This document shows positions 35,590 through 44,876 of a stretch of 64,000 nt of DNA, in pieces; position 1 is the stretch's first letter; the number at the start of each line of letters is the position of its first letter. The DNA is from Hyphococcus flavus (GTDB taxonomy: Bacteria > Pseudomonadota > Alphaproteobacteria > Caulobacterales > Parvularculaceae), in assembly GCF_028748065.1 (NCBI RefSeq), contig NZ_CP118166.1, positions 1,937,501 through 2,001,500 of the forward strand. Direction: 5' to 3'. The translations under genes were made by a program, and so were the position numbers. The notes under the pieces were generated by a model. The model searched no databases. It saw nothing but the letters and a program-made list of their open reading frames with translations, and was not told the origin of the DNA.

Positions 35590-36054
35590 ATGCAAACCGG
35601 ACCAGACGCTTCTGATTTGAAGCTATTGCGCTTGCTCCAGAAGCACTGCCGCGGTTCTTCCCAGGAATTGGCGGATGAAACGAATATGTCGCCGGCGACC
35701 TGCTGGCGGCGGATGAAGGCGCTCGAAGAACGCGGCTTTATAAAAGAGTATTCAGCAAAACTGGATCGCAAGGCGCTGGGATTTACGCTCAGTGCGTTCG
35801 TGCACGTTTCCATTGACCGGCGTTATTCAGAAGTGGTTGAGGATGTGGCGGTTGAAATCGCCAAACGCCCGGAAGTGCTTGAGTGTTATGCAACAACGGG
35901 CGACTCTGATTTCACGCTGCGTGTCGTCGCGAAAGATATCGAAGACTATGACAATTTTCTTGAGAATTTTCTCTTTCGCTTGCCTGGTGTGGGGCAGGTG
36001 CGTTCTTCAATTGCGCTACGTGAAATCAAACACACTTCGGAATTACCTATTTAG
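35590..36054 (+). CDS. Lrp/AsnC-family transcriptional regulator
   Basis: 154 residues: an N-terminal winged HTH (~8-55; SSQELADETNMSPATCWRRMKALEERGFI) and a C-terminal RAM/AsnC ligand-binding domain (~70-145; PEVLECYATTGDSDF, LPGVGQVRSSIALREIK). Divergent from the E1-E2-aminotransferase operon, like BkdR-type regulators of branched-chain catabolism, so amino-acid-responsive control of that operon is inferred. Ribosome binding site AGGTGAAAG. Confidence 0.92.
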   Translation: MQTGPDASDLKLLRLLQKHCRGSSQELADETNMSPATCWRRMKALEERGFIKEYSAKLDRKALGFTLSAFVHVSIDRRYSEVVEDVAVEIAKRPEVLECYATTGDSDFTLRVVAKDIEDYDNFLENFLFRLPGVGQVRSSIALREIKHTSELPI

Positions 36055-36130
36055 TCTCTACTAACAGGGGTGCATGTTGCTTCAACGACAGCTAGTCATA
36101 CCCTATTGGCGATAGTCCGGAGTTTCAGGT

Positions 36131-37330
36131 TTGATTGAATTTATCCGCAAAAATTTCCGATGGATCGCAGGCGGGTTTTTACTCACCTATTTTTCAAGTT
36201 TTGGTCAGACGTTTTTCATATCTGGGTCTGTGGCGGAATGGCAGGCGAAGTTTGATTTAAGCCATGGTGAGTTTGGGCGGCTGTATATGGCGGCTACTAT
36301 TGGCAGCGCAGCGTGCCTTCCATTTGTGGGCCGTCTCGTTGATATCGTGCCGGAGCATCGTTTGCTGATGATGGTTGTGCCGGCGCTTGCTAGCGCCACA
36401 TTGCTTGCTGCCTTTGCGCCAACTGTCGCCGTGTTGGTTGTTGCGATTTTCATGTTGCGTTTGTTTGGGCAAGGCATGATGACCCATATCGCATTAACCG
36501 CTACGGGGCGCTGGTTCGATGCCATGCGCGGCCGCGCTGTCTCGCTGGTGGTTTTGGGGCACCAGGGCGGTGAGGCGACCCTGCCGCTTTGTTTCGCTGC
36601 CATAGCGATTGCATTTGGCTATCAGACCGGATGGATTTTCAGCGCGCTGGCGTTGTTGTTGATTGGTCTGCCGCTTAGCGTTTGGGCCTACGCGAAGCCA
36701 CGCACGCCAATGGAAGGGGAAAGCGCGCCAGCAGAGACAAGAAGAAGCTGGACACGTGCAGAAGTCTTGCGGGATCCGATTTTTTGGGCGTTGTTGACTG
36801 GGGTTCTGGCGCCGCCTTTTATTGGCACCACTATATTCTTTCATCAGGACTATTTGACGGCGCTGCGTGAGTGGCCGCCGCAACTGTTCGCGCAAGGCTT
36901 ATCGCTAATGGCGATCACAACGGTCGTCTTTGCACTAATCATAGGGTCAGTGATCGACCGTTTTGGCGCCTTGCTTGTTCTGCCTTTCTTTTTGCTGCCA
37001 TTGTCAGCGGCATGCCTTCTCGCATCTGGAGCAACAGGCGCGTTAGGTTTATTTTCCTTTATGGGATGTCTCGGCGTCAGCTACGGCGTTTCATCGACGC
37101 TGTTCGGCGCCCTTTGGCCGGAAGTTTATGGTGTAAAACATCTCGGCGCTGTGCGGTCGGTTATTGTCTCGGCAATGGTGTTGGCGACCGCCGCCGGGCC
37201 AGGGTTAACTGGCACACTCATTGATTCAGGAATTTCCTTGCCGCAACAATTGGCATTCATGTCCGCCTATTGTGTCGGCATCGCTATGCTGATGGCGCTG
37301 GCGACGATATTGTTGCGGCGGCGTGGGTAG
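36131..37330 (+). CDS. MFS transporter, 12 membrane helices
   Basis: 399 residues, almost entirely hydrophobic, with two six-helix halves and the cytosolic loop at about 190-215. The region FVGRLVDIVPEHRLLM after helix 2 is the MFS loop-A motif area. The most similar layout is monocarboxylate/oxalate-type MFS carriers, but the substrate cannot be determined. Translation appears to start at TTG (MIEFIRKNFRW), with GGAG about 9 bases before; no in-frame ATG occurs before helix 2. It follows the Lrp gene by 76 bases. Confidence 0.85.
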   Translation: MIEFIRKNFRWIAGGFLLTYFSSFGQTFFISGSVAEWQAKFDLSHGEFGRLYMAATIGSAACLPFVGRLVDIVPEHRLLMMVVPALASATLLAAFAPTVAVLVVAIFMLRLFGQGMMTHIALTATGRWFDAMRGRAVSLVVLGHQGGEATLPLCFAAIAIAFGYQTGWIFSALALLLIGLPLSVWAYAKPRTPMEGESAPAETRRSWTRAEVLRDPIFWALLTGVLAPPFIGTTIFFHQDYLTALREWPPQLFAQGLSLMAITTVVFALIIGSVIDRFGALLVLPFFLLPLSAACLLASGATGALGLFSFMGCLGVSYGVSSTLFGALWPEVYGVKHLGAVRSVIVSAMVLATAAGPGLTGTLIDSGISLPQQLAFMSAYCVGIAMLMALATILLRRRG

Positions 37331-37335
37331 GTCTG

Positions 37336-38700
37336 CTATTGGGATGATGCAAGGCGGTTATTCTCGGCAGCCCATCCGCCGCCGAGAGCGACAAACAAGT
37401 CAGTTGCAGCAGTCAGGCGGTCGAGCCGACCCTGGGCCAAGCTATCGGACGCATTAAAAAACGTCGATTGTGCATTTAAAAGGCTCGTCAAATTATCCGT
37501 GCCCGCACGATAACGTGCTTCGGAAAGTTCCAACGAACGCTCGGCGGCGGCGTAGGCCACTTCAAGCTGGTCTTCGCGTTGTTCGGCAGTCGCCAAGCCG
37601 CTGAGTGAGACTTCTACGTCGCGCAAAGCCGCTAATGTCGCTTGTCGGTAACGCGCCACTTGTTCATCGACGCGTGCTTCGGCGCTGTCGAGCCCGGCCT
37701 CCAAGCGTCCACCAGAAAAAATCGGCGCTGCGAGCGATGAGGCGAGGGAGCCAATGATGTTTGTCCCGCCGGTGAGCGGTGCTGCCGACAAGCCGGCGCT
37801 TAAATCAATTGAAGGTAAAAACGCCCGTTGTGCGGCGGCGACGCCAGCATCTGCGCCGCGCAAGGAAGCTTCGGCGCTTAAGAGGTCAGGACGGCGCAGT
37901 AACAGATCTGCAGGCAGTCCTGGATCAATCGATGGCGGCGTCAGTGCGAGAATGTCGCCTTCCGGCGCGTCGTACCCTTGCGGCGTTCGTCCAAGCAGAA
38001 CGGCAAGTGCAGTTTCAAACGACACAAGCTGTTGCTCAAGTTGCGGGATACGTGCGCGAGCGTTGGCAAGAGAAGCCTCCTGACTTGAAACATCGAAACC
38101 AGAGACGTCGCCGGCATCGTATCGCACTTTTATGATGTCGTAGATGCGTTCAGAGATTGTGAGATTTGATCGCGCGGTATCCAGTCGCTCACGAAGGGTC
38201 AGTATAGAGAAATAGTTGAATGCAACGTCCGACTGGACCGTGAGTTCCAATCCCTTTTGTGTAAATACCTGTGCATCATAGCCTGCGTGAGCGGCGGCGC
38301 GGTCTGCCTGATTCTGGCCGAAAATATCGAGCTGGTAGGAAGCGGAAAGGCGCCCTGAAGTTGAAATATCACCAAAGTCGCTTTCAGAATTCGATGACGC
38401 TGATGCGCCGCCATTGATCGTCGGGAACAAAGAAGCGTTTGACGACTTAACCGAAGCGCGAGACTGGCGGACACGGGCGATGCCTGCGATTATATCCTGA
38501 TTGGCTGCGAGCGCTTCATTCACAAGTGCATCGAGTTTAGGGTCTGCAAAAGCGCGCCACCATTGAGCGCTAATCGGGTCGCCTTGTTGATCGACATGAT
38601 CATAGGCAAGCGGCATTTCAGTCAGGCCGGAAACCGATGTTTGCGGTGTTGCGCAGGCGGTCAGTGCAGTGCATGTGAGGAGTAATACCATACGTTTCAT
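37336..38700 (-). CDS. outer-membrane efflux lipoprotein (NodT/OprM family)
   Basis: 454 residues with a lipoprotein signal (lipobox LTAC at Cys16) and two tandem OEP domains forming the TolC-like barrel and periplasmic helical tunnel (AARQ-rich helices; NARARIPQLEQQL, DLLLRRPDLLSAEA). It is the outer-membrane duct for the MacAB-type pump encoded immediately upstream (5 bases after macB). It could also serve other pumps; the type I exporter at 8-13.6 kb has no duct of its own. Confidence 0.93.
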   Translation of the reverse strand: MKRMVLLLTCTALTACATPQTSVSGLTEMPLAYDHVDQQGDPISAQWWRAFADPKLDALVNEALAANQDIIAGIARVRQSRASVKSSNASLFPTINGGASASSNSESDFGDISTSGRLSASYQLDIFGQNQADRAAAHAGYDAQVFTQKGLELTVQSDVAFNYFSILTLRERLDTARSNLTISERIYDIIKVRYDAGDVSGFDVSSQEASLANARARIPQLEQQLVSFETALAVLLGRTPQGYDAPEGDILALTPPSIDPGLPADLLLRRPDLLSAEASLRGADAGVAAAQRAFLPSIDLSAGLSAAPLTGGTNIIGSLASSLAAPIFSGGRLEAGLDSAEARVDEQVARYRQATLAALRDVEVSLSGLATAEQREDQLEVAYAAAERSLELSEARYRAGTDNLTSLLNAQSTFFNASDSLAQGRLDRLTAATDLFVALGGGWAAENNRLASSQ

Positions 38701-38705
38701 TTCAT

Positions 38706-40634
38706 CTACTCCGAGGCTAGCGCGATGACGGGGTCGAGCCGGGCGGCCTTCCGCGCGGGCAGGTAGCCGAAGATCAAGCCAATTGCGAGGGCTGAGCCGA
38801 AAGCGAGTATCGCCGGTTCGGGCGTGATAGAAATCGACATGCCGAAGCGTTCGAGCGTCAGTGAAATAGCAAGACCGAGTGCAAGGCCAATGAGGCCGCC
38901 AAGCCCTCCGACCACAAGCGCTTCGGTGTTGAACTGCACCATAATGTCGGACCGTCGCGCGCCGGTCGCCATGCGGACGCCGATCTCGCGTGTTCGCTCG
39001 CTCACGTTGACGAGCATGATGTTCATGACGCCAATTCCGCCGACGAGCAGCGAGATGGCGGCGATGGAGCCGAGCAGCATGGCAAAGGTGCTCTGCGTTT
39101 CCTCGACCGATTCCAGCAGAGATGCTGTGTTGCGGATCTGGAAATCTTCCGTGCCATGGCGGGAGAGAACGAGGGCGTGCGCCGACGTTTCTGTTTCGGC
39201 AATGCGTTTTGTGTCATCAACGGCGATTGTAATGGATGACAAATAATTCTGGCCGAACAGACGCATCATACCGGTGGTAATCGGCACCAGCACCACATCG
39301 TCCATATCCTGCCCCCAGGCGGTGGCGCCTTTGGGTGCGAGGATACCCGCGATCTCAAACGGTGCGCCGCCGATAAAGACGTAATTACCAATAGCATTAC
39401 CATCGGGAAAAAGGTTGTTCGCTACTGTCGCGCCAAGCACGACGACGGCGTGATAGGCGATCTGGTCTTCAGCGGAGAAAAATGTTCCTTCCGCCATTTT
39501 CCAGTTTTGTGCGAGCGGCCAGTCAGCGGATACGCCATCGACTGTGGTTTGATAATCCAGTGCTCCGGCGCGCAATGTTTCGCGCCCGCTTCTCACTGGA
39601 ACCGCCGCCACAACATTGTCGAGTTCAGCAATCGCTTCCGCATCGGCGGTGGTGAGTGTCGCGATTGCCGAACCGCGCATGCGCGTGCCTGGCGCACCGG
39701 GACGCACGAATAAAAGGTTTGAGCCCATGGTTTCTATGCTGGCGACCACCTGCTTCTGACTGCCTTCACCAATGGCGAGCATGGCGACAACAGCCGAGAC
39801 GCCAATGATCACACCAAGCATGGTGAGTGATGTCCGGAACAGGTTCGCCCGGAGAGAACGAAACGCCATTTTCACCGCTTCCCCGATCTGGTCGATGATG
39901 GTGGGGGCCGATTGCTGTTTTTGATACTGCTCGCGAGCCTCCTGCGTCCGTGCTGCGCCAGTGTCAGAGACGATCTTGCCGTCCTTGATTTCGATAATGC
40001 GTTTTGCGCGCGCGGCGACGGACGTGTCATGTGTAATCAGAATGATCGTGCGCCCGGCTGCGTGTAGTTCCTCAAGCAATTCGAGCAGATCGCCGGAGGA
40101 TGATGAGTCAAGGGCGCCGGTGGGCTCGTCGGCGAGAATGACTTCCGCATCGTTCATCAGCGCCCGGGCGATGGAAACCCGCTGCTGCTGGCCGCCGGAG
40201 AGTTCGTTCGGACGATGAGTCGACCGGTCGCCGACGCCGAGCTTGGCGAGTAGCTCTCCGGCCCGCAGTTCCCTTGCTTCGCGATCAACGCCTGCGTAAA
40301 TCGCAGGGATCTCTACATTCTCTAGGGCAGTTGCATTGGCGAGCAAATTGTAGCGCTGAAACACAAAACCAAACGTGTCGCGGCGGAGCGCGGCGAAATC
40401 GTCCGCATCAAGATCGGATATATTGTGTCCGCGAATATTGTATGCGCCGCCGGTCGGTTTATCCAGGCAGCCGAGGATATTCATTAATGTTGATTTGCCT
40501 GAGCCCGACTGGCCTACAATGGCGACAAACTCTCCGGCATTGATGGATAGCGATACCCCATCAAGCGCGCGCACTTGCGTCTCTCCATCACCGTAGACGC
40601 GTTCGGCGTTTTGAAGTTCCAGCAGAGCGGACAT
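38706..40634 (-). CDS. macB: MacB-type ABC transporter, ATPase-permease fusion
   Basis: 642 residues: an N-terminal ATP-binding domain (~1-230) with intact Walker A GQSGSGKST, signature LSGGQQQR and Walker B VILADEPTGALD; helix 1 near 275; a MacB periplasmic domain (~295-520); and three C-terminal helices with the FtsX fold (~520-635). MacB uses ATP to drive mechanotransmission across the periplasm, exporting peptides, siderophores or macrolides. Its start overlaps the stop of the adaptor gene by one base. The intact motifs contrast with the degenerate type I exporter in the same window. Confidence 0.95.
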   Translation of the reverse strand: MSALLELQNAERVYGDGETQVRALDGVSLSINAGEFVAIVGQSGSGKSTLMNILGCLDKPTGGAYNIRGHNISDLDADDFAALRRDTFGFVFQRYNLLANATALENVEIPAIYAGVDREARELRAGELLAKLGVGDRSTHRPNELSGGQQQRVSIARALMNDAEVILADEPTGALDSSSSGDLLELLEELHAAGRTIILITHDTSVAARAKRIIEIKDGKIVSDTGAARTQEAREQYQKQQSAPTIIDQIGEAVKMAFRSLRANLFRTSLTMLGVIIGVSAVVAMLAIGEGSQKQVVASIETMGSNLLFVRPGAPGTRMRGSAIATLTTADAEAIAELDNVVAAVPVRSGRETLRAGALDYQTTVDGVSADWPLAQNWKMAEGTFFSAEDQIAYHAVVVLGATVANNLFPDGNAIGNYVFIGGAPFEIAGILAPKGATAWGQDMDDVVLVPITTGMMRLFGQNYLSSITIAVDDTKRIAETETSAHALVLSRHGTEDFQIRNTASLLESVEETQSTFAMLLGSIAAISLLVGGIGVMNIMLVNVSERTREIGVRMATGARRSDIMVQFNTEALVVGGLGGLIGLALGLAISLTLERFGMSISITPEPAILAFGSALAIGLIFGYLPARKAARLDPVIALASE

Positions 40635-42001
40635 TAGCGAGGTCCCCTGCGGCCCATGCCGCGTGGGCGTCGGCTACGGTCAAAATTTCGCTCTTGAACG
40701 ACAGTTGCAACTTTTTCGTTCGTGATCACGGTGTCGCCTTCGGAAAGTCCGAATAGAATCTCCGCTTGGGCGCGTGTTGAGATACCGACCAGCACCGGCT
40801 GCGGTTGTGGCTCACCGTCGCGTATGACCAGCACGTATTTGCGTTCCGCGTCCGGATTCGCCTCAAGGGCTTCACGCATGCCTTCCCTGCCGGAGCGGTT
40901 CCGCGTACCGCGCCTCGCGCCTCGCGCATTCTCATCATTATTAGCTTCTGGCTCCGCAGCGTTTGCCGCCATCAGGCCCTGACGTTCCTCGCGCTGGTTT
41001 TCGCGATTGCGTCTGCGGTCGCCGCGGCCTTCGCGTGAGGGCCGATCGCGCAATGCGGCGACGGGCGCCAGTACGGCATCTTCTGTCTCGCCCGTAACGA
41101 AAAAGACCTGCGCCGTCATTTCCGGTTTCAAAAGCTCTTCAGGGTTTTCGACGTCGAGCAACACTTTATAGAGTACAACGTCATTTAGAACTTCCGGTTG
41201 CGGCAGCACCTGCCGCACGGTAGTGCGCCACTGATGTTCGCCGCCGCCTAGTGTCGTGAAATAAACATTCTGACCTTTATTAATCCGCAATACATCAGCT
41301 TCCGAAACGTCGGCTTCAATTGTCATGACGGACAAATCGGAAATACGCAAAATGGTTGGCGTTGTTTGATTGGCGTTGAGGGTCTGACCTTCAACAGCGG
41401 CTTGGGAAACAACAGTGCCGCTGATTGGCGCATAAATTTTTGTAAACTCAAGCGTTGCCAGATCCGCTTGCAATGTTGATTGTTGACGTTCTTTTTGAGC
41501 GTCGAGTTGAGCGAGCCGCGCTTCAGCGATTTTCAAATCTGCTGACGCTGCTTCAAATTCCGCACGAGAGATTGCATCAGCTTCATAGAGCATCTGCGCG
41601 CGCGTTGCGTTTGCGCGGGACAGTTCCAGCGTTGCTTCCTGTTGTGTGTAGGAAGCATTTAGTTCCTTTAGCTGCGCTCTGTCGGCTTCAACCTGTGCAG
41701 CGGCCCGTGTTTCGTCGATTTCGGCCAGAAGCTGACCTTTTTCAACCTTGTCGCCGACCTCGATATAAAATTGCTCAAGTTGGCCTGAAACCTGGGCGCC
41801 GACGTCCACGTAATTTTTTGGCTGCACCTTGCCTGCGGCGGAAATCGCCACCTGAAGATCGCCGCGTGTGACGCTGGCGGTCTGGTACTCTGGCGCCTTT
41901 TCACGAGACAGCACCATTGAGCCGGCAACAGCGGCAATGCCAACTGCCCCGGCGATCAGTGCCAGACGCAATGGTTTTATCGATTTCTTTAAAATAGGCA
42001 T
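40634..42001 (-). CDS. macA: MacA-type periplasmic adaptor protein
   Basis: 455 residues: an N-terminal membrane anchor (~10-30), lipoyl halves flanking a coiled coil (~95-165), beta-barrel and membrane-proximal domains, and an unusual Arg/Glu/Asn-rich insertion (~330-390; RDRPSREGRGDRRRNRENQR). It connects MacB to the outer-membrane duct. ATG 42001 is chosen because AGGGG lies 7 bases upstream; the longer frame to 42034 lacks this. First gene of the three-gene efflux operon. Confidence 0.92.
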   Translation of the reverse strand: MPILKKSIKPLRLALIAGAVGIAAVAGSMVLSREKAPEYQTASVTRGDLQVAISAAGKVQPKNYVDVGAQVSGQLEQFYIEVGDKVEKGQLLAEIDETRAAAQVEADRAQLKELNASYTQQEATLELSRANATRAQMLYEADAISRAEFEAASADLKIAEARLAQLDAQKERQQSTLQADLATLEFTKIYAPISGTVVSQAAVEGQTLNANQTTPTILRISDLSVMTIEADVSEADVLRINKGQNVYFTTLGGGEHQWRTTVRQVLPQPEVLNDVVLYKVLLDVENPEELLKPEMTAQVFFVTGETEDAVLAPVAALRDRPSREGRGDRRRNRENQREERQGLMAANAAEPEANNDENARGARRGTRNRSGREGMREALEANPDAERKYVLVIRDGEPQPQPVLVGISTRAQAEILFGLSEGDTVITNEKVATVVQERNFDRSRRPRGMGRRGPR

Positions 42002-42240
42002 GATGGCCCCTGAATGTGTTTTCGCCCTCAGCACGACGACTGTAAGTGATAAACGCGTGAACTATCGGCTTCCGTCGCGAAATAACGCTAATAATTTCAA
42101 CGCGGTGAGAATAAGGCGCGAGCGAGACGACAATGCGGCGCCGTCATGGCAAATCATCTGATTTTGGCAGGACTACGCATCGGGTTGTGAGAATCGGCGC
42201 GCTCTGACACAAAGCAATGAGTCACCATCACGGGGTTGTC

Positions 42241-43434
42241 ATGAAAAAAATTCTCACCGTTTCCATTCTTTCGCTAATGCCTGCGTTAGCCGCTGCCGAA
42301 CCATCGGACCACGCCAAGGAGCTCGCGCAGCAATTCATTATTGTTGATGGTCATATCGATGCGCCTTCAACGATTGCTTCAGCCGGCGCTGACATGGCGA
42401 CAGGTGAGAAATCAATCGATTTTGATTATGAGCGCGCGAGAGTCGGCGGGCTCGATGCGCCGTTCATGTCGATCTATGTGGCGGCGGACTACGAAGATAG
42501 AGGCGGCGCCAAAGCACGCGCTGATATTCTGATCGGCCTCATGGAAGGGGTGGCCGCGCAGTACCCGGATAAATTCGAGATCGCCTATTCCCCCAAGGAT
42601 GTGCGGCGTATTCATGAGGACGGCAAGGTCGCCTTGCCGCTTGGCATGGAAAACGGCTCGCCGGTTGAGGGCGACCTCCAAAACCTCAAGCATTTTTATG
42701 ATCGCGGCATACGTTACATTACGCTCGCGCATTCAAAATCAAATCATATCTCGGATTCTTCCTATGACGAGAACAAGCGCTGGGATGGGTTGTCGCCGTT
42801 CGGTTTTGAACTTGTCCGGGCGATGAACGACCTCGGCATCATTATTGACGTCAGTCACCTTTCCGATGCGGCGATTGTGGATGCATTGGCGACGACACGT
42901 GCGCCAGTGATTGCGTCACATTCTTCGTTGCGTCACTTCACCCCTGGTTGGGAGCGAAACCTTTCCGATGACCTGGTCAAACAGATTGCCGACAATGGCG
43001 GCGTTGTGATGATCAATTACGGCTCGGCTTTCCTTACGGAAGAAGCGAATAAATATTCCGGCCTGAGAAACGCTGCGGTGGACGCCAAGGAAGCAGAGAT
43101 GGGCCGCGCGATGACGAGCGAAGAGCGCGCTGGATTTTATGCTGAATGGGCGGAAGAAAATCCGTATCCATTTGCTGACCTGGAAGACGTACTTAATCAC
43201 ATTGACCGAACGGTCGAACTGGCGGGCGTGGACTATGTCGGGATTGGTTCAGATTATGACGGTGTTGGCGACTCGCTGCCGACGCGCCTTAAGGACGCTT
43301 CGTCTTTTCCAGTCCTCATCGATGGCCTTATCGCGCGCGGCTATGATGACGAAGCGATCGAAAAAATCCTTGGTGGTAATGCGCTGCGAGTCTGGGAAGA
43401 AGTCGAGGACGCGAAGCGCAAACGGAAATGGTAA
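42241..43434 (+). CDS. membrane dipeptidase (peptidase M19), secreted
   Basis: 397 residues with a signal peptide (MKKILTVSILSL...AAAE). M19 zinc ligands are visible: VDGHIDAPS (HxD), bridging Glu in GMENGSP, DVSHLSD and ASHSS. It hydrolyses dipeptides, and some members act on D-residues or beta-lactams. ATG 42241 is preferred over an upstream in-frame ATG (42217) because the signal peptide begins there and CGGGG lies about 6 bases before it. It is divergent from the macAB operon across 239 bp that holds no other gene. Confidence 0.93.
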   Translation: MKKILTVSILSLMPALAAAEPSDHAKELAQQFIIVDGHIDAPSTIASAGADMATGEKSIDFDYERARVGGLDAPFMSIYVAADYEDRGGAKARADILIGLMEGVAAQYPDKFEIAYSPKDVRRIHEDGKVALPLGMENGSPVEGDLQNLKHFYDRGIRYITLAHSKSNHISDSSYDENKRWDGLSPFGFELVRAMNDLGIIIDVSHLSDAAIVDALATTRAPVIASHSSLRHFTPGWERNLSDDLVKQIADNGGVVMINYGSAFLTEEANKYSGLRNAAVDAKEAEMGRAMTSEERAGFYAEWAEENPYPFADLEDVLNHIDRTVELAGVDYVGIGSDYDGVGDSLPTRLKDASSFPVLIDGLIARGYDDEAIEKILGGNALRVWEEVEDAKRKRKW

Positions 43435-43504
43435 TTTCCTTTTGACACTTTTCTTTTCAAGTTCGGCCACGGATTTGCCGGAATAGGGAGCTAGGTCATT
43501 TGCA

Positions 43505-44464
43505 ATGACCGACATCGGCCCGCTTGAATGGATCAAGCTCGCGATTTTTTACGTGAGCTATCTTTACGTTGTAGCTGCCCCCACAGCTTTCTGGTTTGCG
43601 ATCATTAAGGATGGCGTATGGCGTTGGGGCGCTATTCTTTTTCTGATTGTGATTACGCTGTTGGCTTATGGCCGGTTTGTAGAGCCGCGCATATTGCTGA
43701 CGCATGAGCATAATATCGCGCTGGACACGTGTTTTGAGAGCAGCGGAGCTATGCGCGTTGCTGTGTTTTCCGACACGCATAACGGTCTGTTTAAGAACGC
43801 GATGCCGATCAAGCGAATTGTAAAAGCGGTCGAGGCTTCGAAACCGGATTTCACAGTGATTGCCGGCGATTTTATTTATTTTCTCGCTCCGGAATGGTTT
43901 GAAGAAACATTTGGGCCGTTCGCCGATCTTTCAGCGCCGGTGTTCGCCGTGCTTGGCAATCATGATATTGGCTTGCCAGGTCCGGACTTGACGGCGCCAT
44001 TGCAGGCTGCGCTTCCCGTTCACGGCGTCCGTTTAATCGATAACGAAGCTCTAATCTTGTCAAACAGTCAGTTCGCTATTGAGCTGGTGGGGCTTTCCGA
44101 TCAATGGGGACGGCGGCAAGATTTGACTTTGCTCGAACCTGATTTGAACAAGCCGCGCATCGTTCTGACGCACAATCCGGCGACGGTTCGGGACTTTTCC
44201 ACCACAACAAAGACCGACCTGCTGATAGGCGGGCATACGCATGGCGGACAGATTCAGCTCCCTATGGTGACCTGCGTCATGACCGGCGTTTGCGGCGATA
44301 ATGCTTCCGGCCTGCGTATGGAAAAAGGCGTGCTGATATTCACGACTCCAGGAACGGGCATGGTCGGTCTGCCGATGCGGTTTCGCATGCCTCCTCGTAT
44401 CGACATGCTTAATATCAGTTATTCACGTTGCCCCAGCTACGAACGCGATAATTTCAACGATTAA
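43505..44464 (+). CDS. membrane-anchored metallophosphoesterase (YkuE/YaeI-like)
   Basis: 319 residues: two N-terminal membrane helices (~8-30, ~38-58), then a calcineurin-like phosphoesterase with the full metal signature FSDTHNG, GDFIY, GNHD, and GHTHGGQ. Family members cleave phosphodiesters, some from UDP-sugar lipids; the substrate here is unknown. A 16-bp AT-only-core palindrome (GATTAAAATTTTAATC, 44459-44474) spans the stop codon. Confidence 0.88.
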   Translation: MTDIGPLEWIKLAIFYVSYLYVVAAPTAFWFAIIKDGVWRWGAILFLIVITLLAYGRFVEPRILLTHEHNIALDTCFESSGAMRVAVFSDTHNGLFKNAMPIKRIVKAVEASKPDFTVIAGDFIYFLAPEWFEETFGPFADLSAPVFAVLGNHDIGLPGPDLTAPLQAALPVHGVRLIDNEALILSNSQFAIELVGLSDQWGRRQDLTLLEPDLNKPRIVLTHNPATVRDFSTTTKTDLLIGGHTHGGQIQLPMVTCVMTGVCGDNASGLRMEKGVLIFTTPGTGMVGLPMRFRMPPRIDMLNISYSRCPSYERDNFND

Positions 44465-44587
44465 AATTTTAATCAATCTTTATACAGAAAAATTTTCCAC
44501 AAACGCTTAACATCTGTTGCATTGCAGCGGTTTCGGGCTCATCTTCCGCCACGTTCCCGGGGCGCATGTTGATGGAAAGGAAACCGA

Positions 44588-44812
44588 ATGCCTGAAAGCC
44601 GTCAGTTGCCGCCGAACCTACTCAGCATCAAAAATCACATCGACTCGCATGGGTTAGGATGCGTGATTATGGATGATCACGTGGCGGTCGGCGTGTGTGA
44701 GCAATGCGGGGAAGATGGCCGGATCAAGGAAGGAATCAGGCGCGTGAGAACCTTTGACGAGGCGCGGCTCATCATTGGGTGCCGCTGCGGTTTGTCCGAG
44801 GACGGCGCCTGA
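44588..44812 (+). CDS. small zinc-ribbon-like protein of unknown function
   Basis: 74 residues with two cysteine pairs, VCEQCGE and GCRCG, about 26 residues apart, suggesting a structural zinc site. A clear ribosome binding site (GGAAAGGAAA) supports expression. No family recognised. It is followed by the SDR gene with a 64-base gap. Confidence 0.65.
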   Translation: MPESRQLPPNLLSIKNHIDSHGLGCVIMDDHVAVGVCEQCGEDGRIKEGIRRVRTFDEARLIIGCRCGLSEDGA

Positions 44813-44876
44813 CGCTGCCTATTCCGGTTGCGCGCCGAAGCGCTAAGCCCCAATGTGCGCTCAAAAGGAGGCGTTC

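Noticed and set aside
44459-44474. 16-bp palindrome at the stop of the phosphoesterase gene as terminator
   Set aside because: It consists almost only of A and T, so the hairpin would be too weak, and no following T-run was seen.
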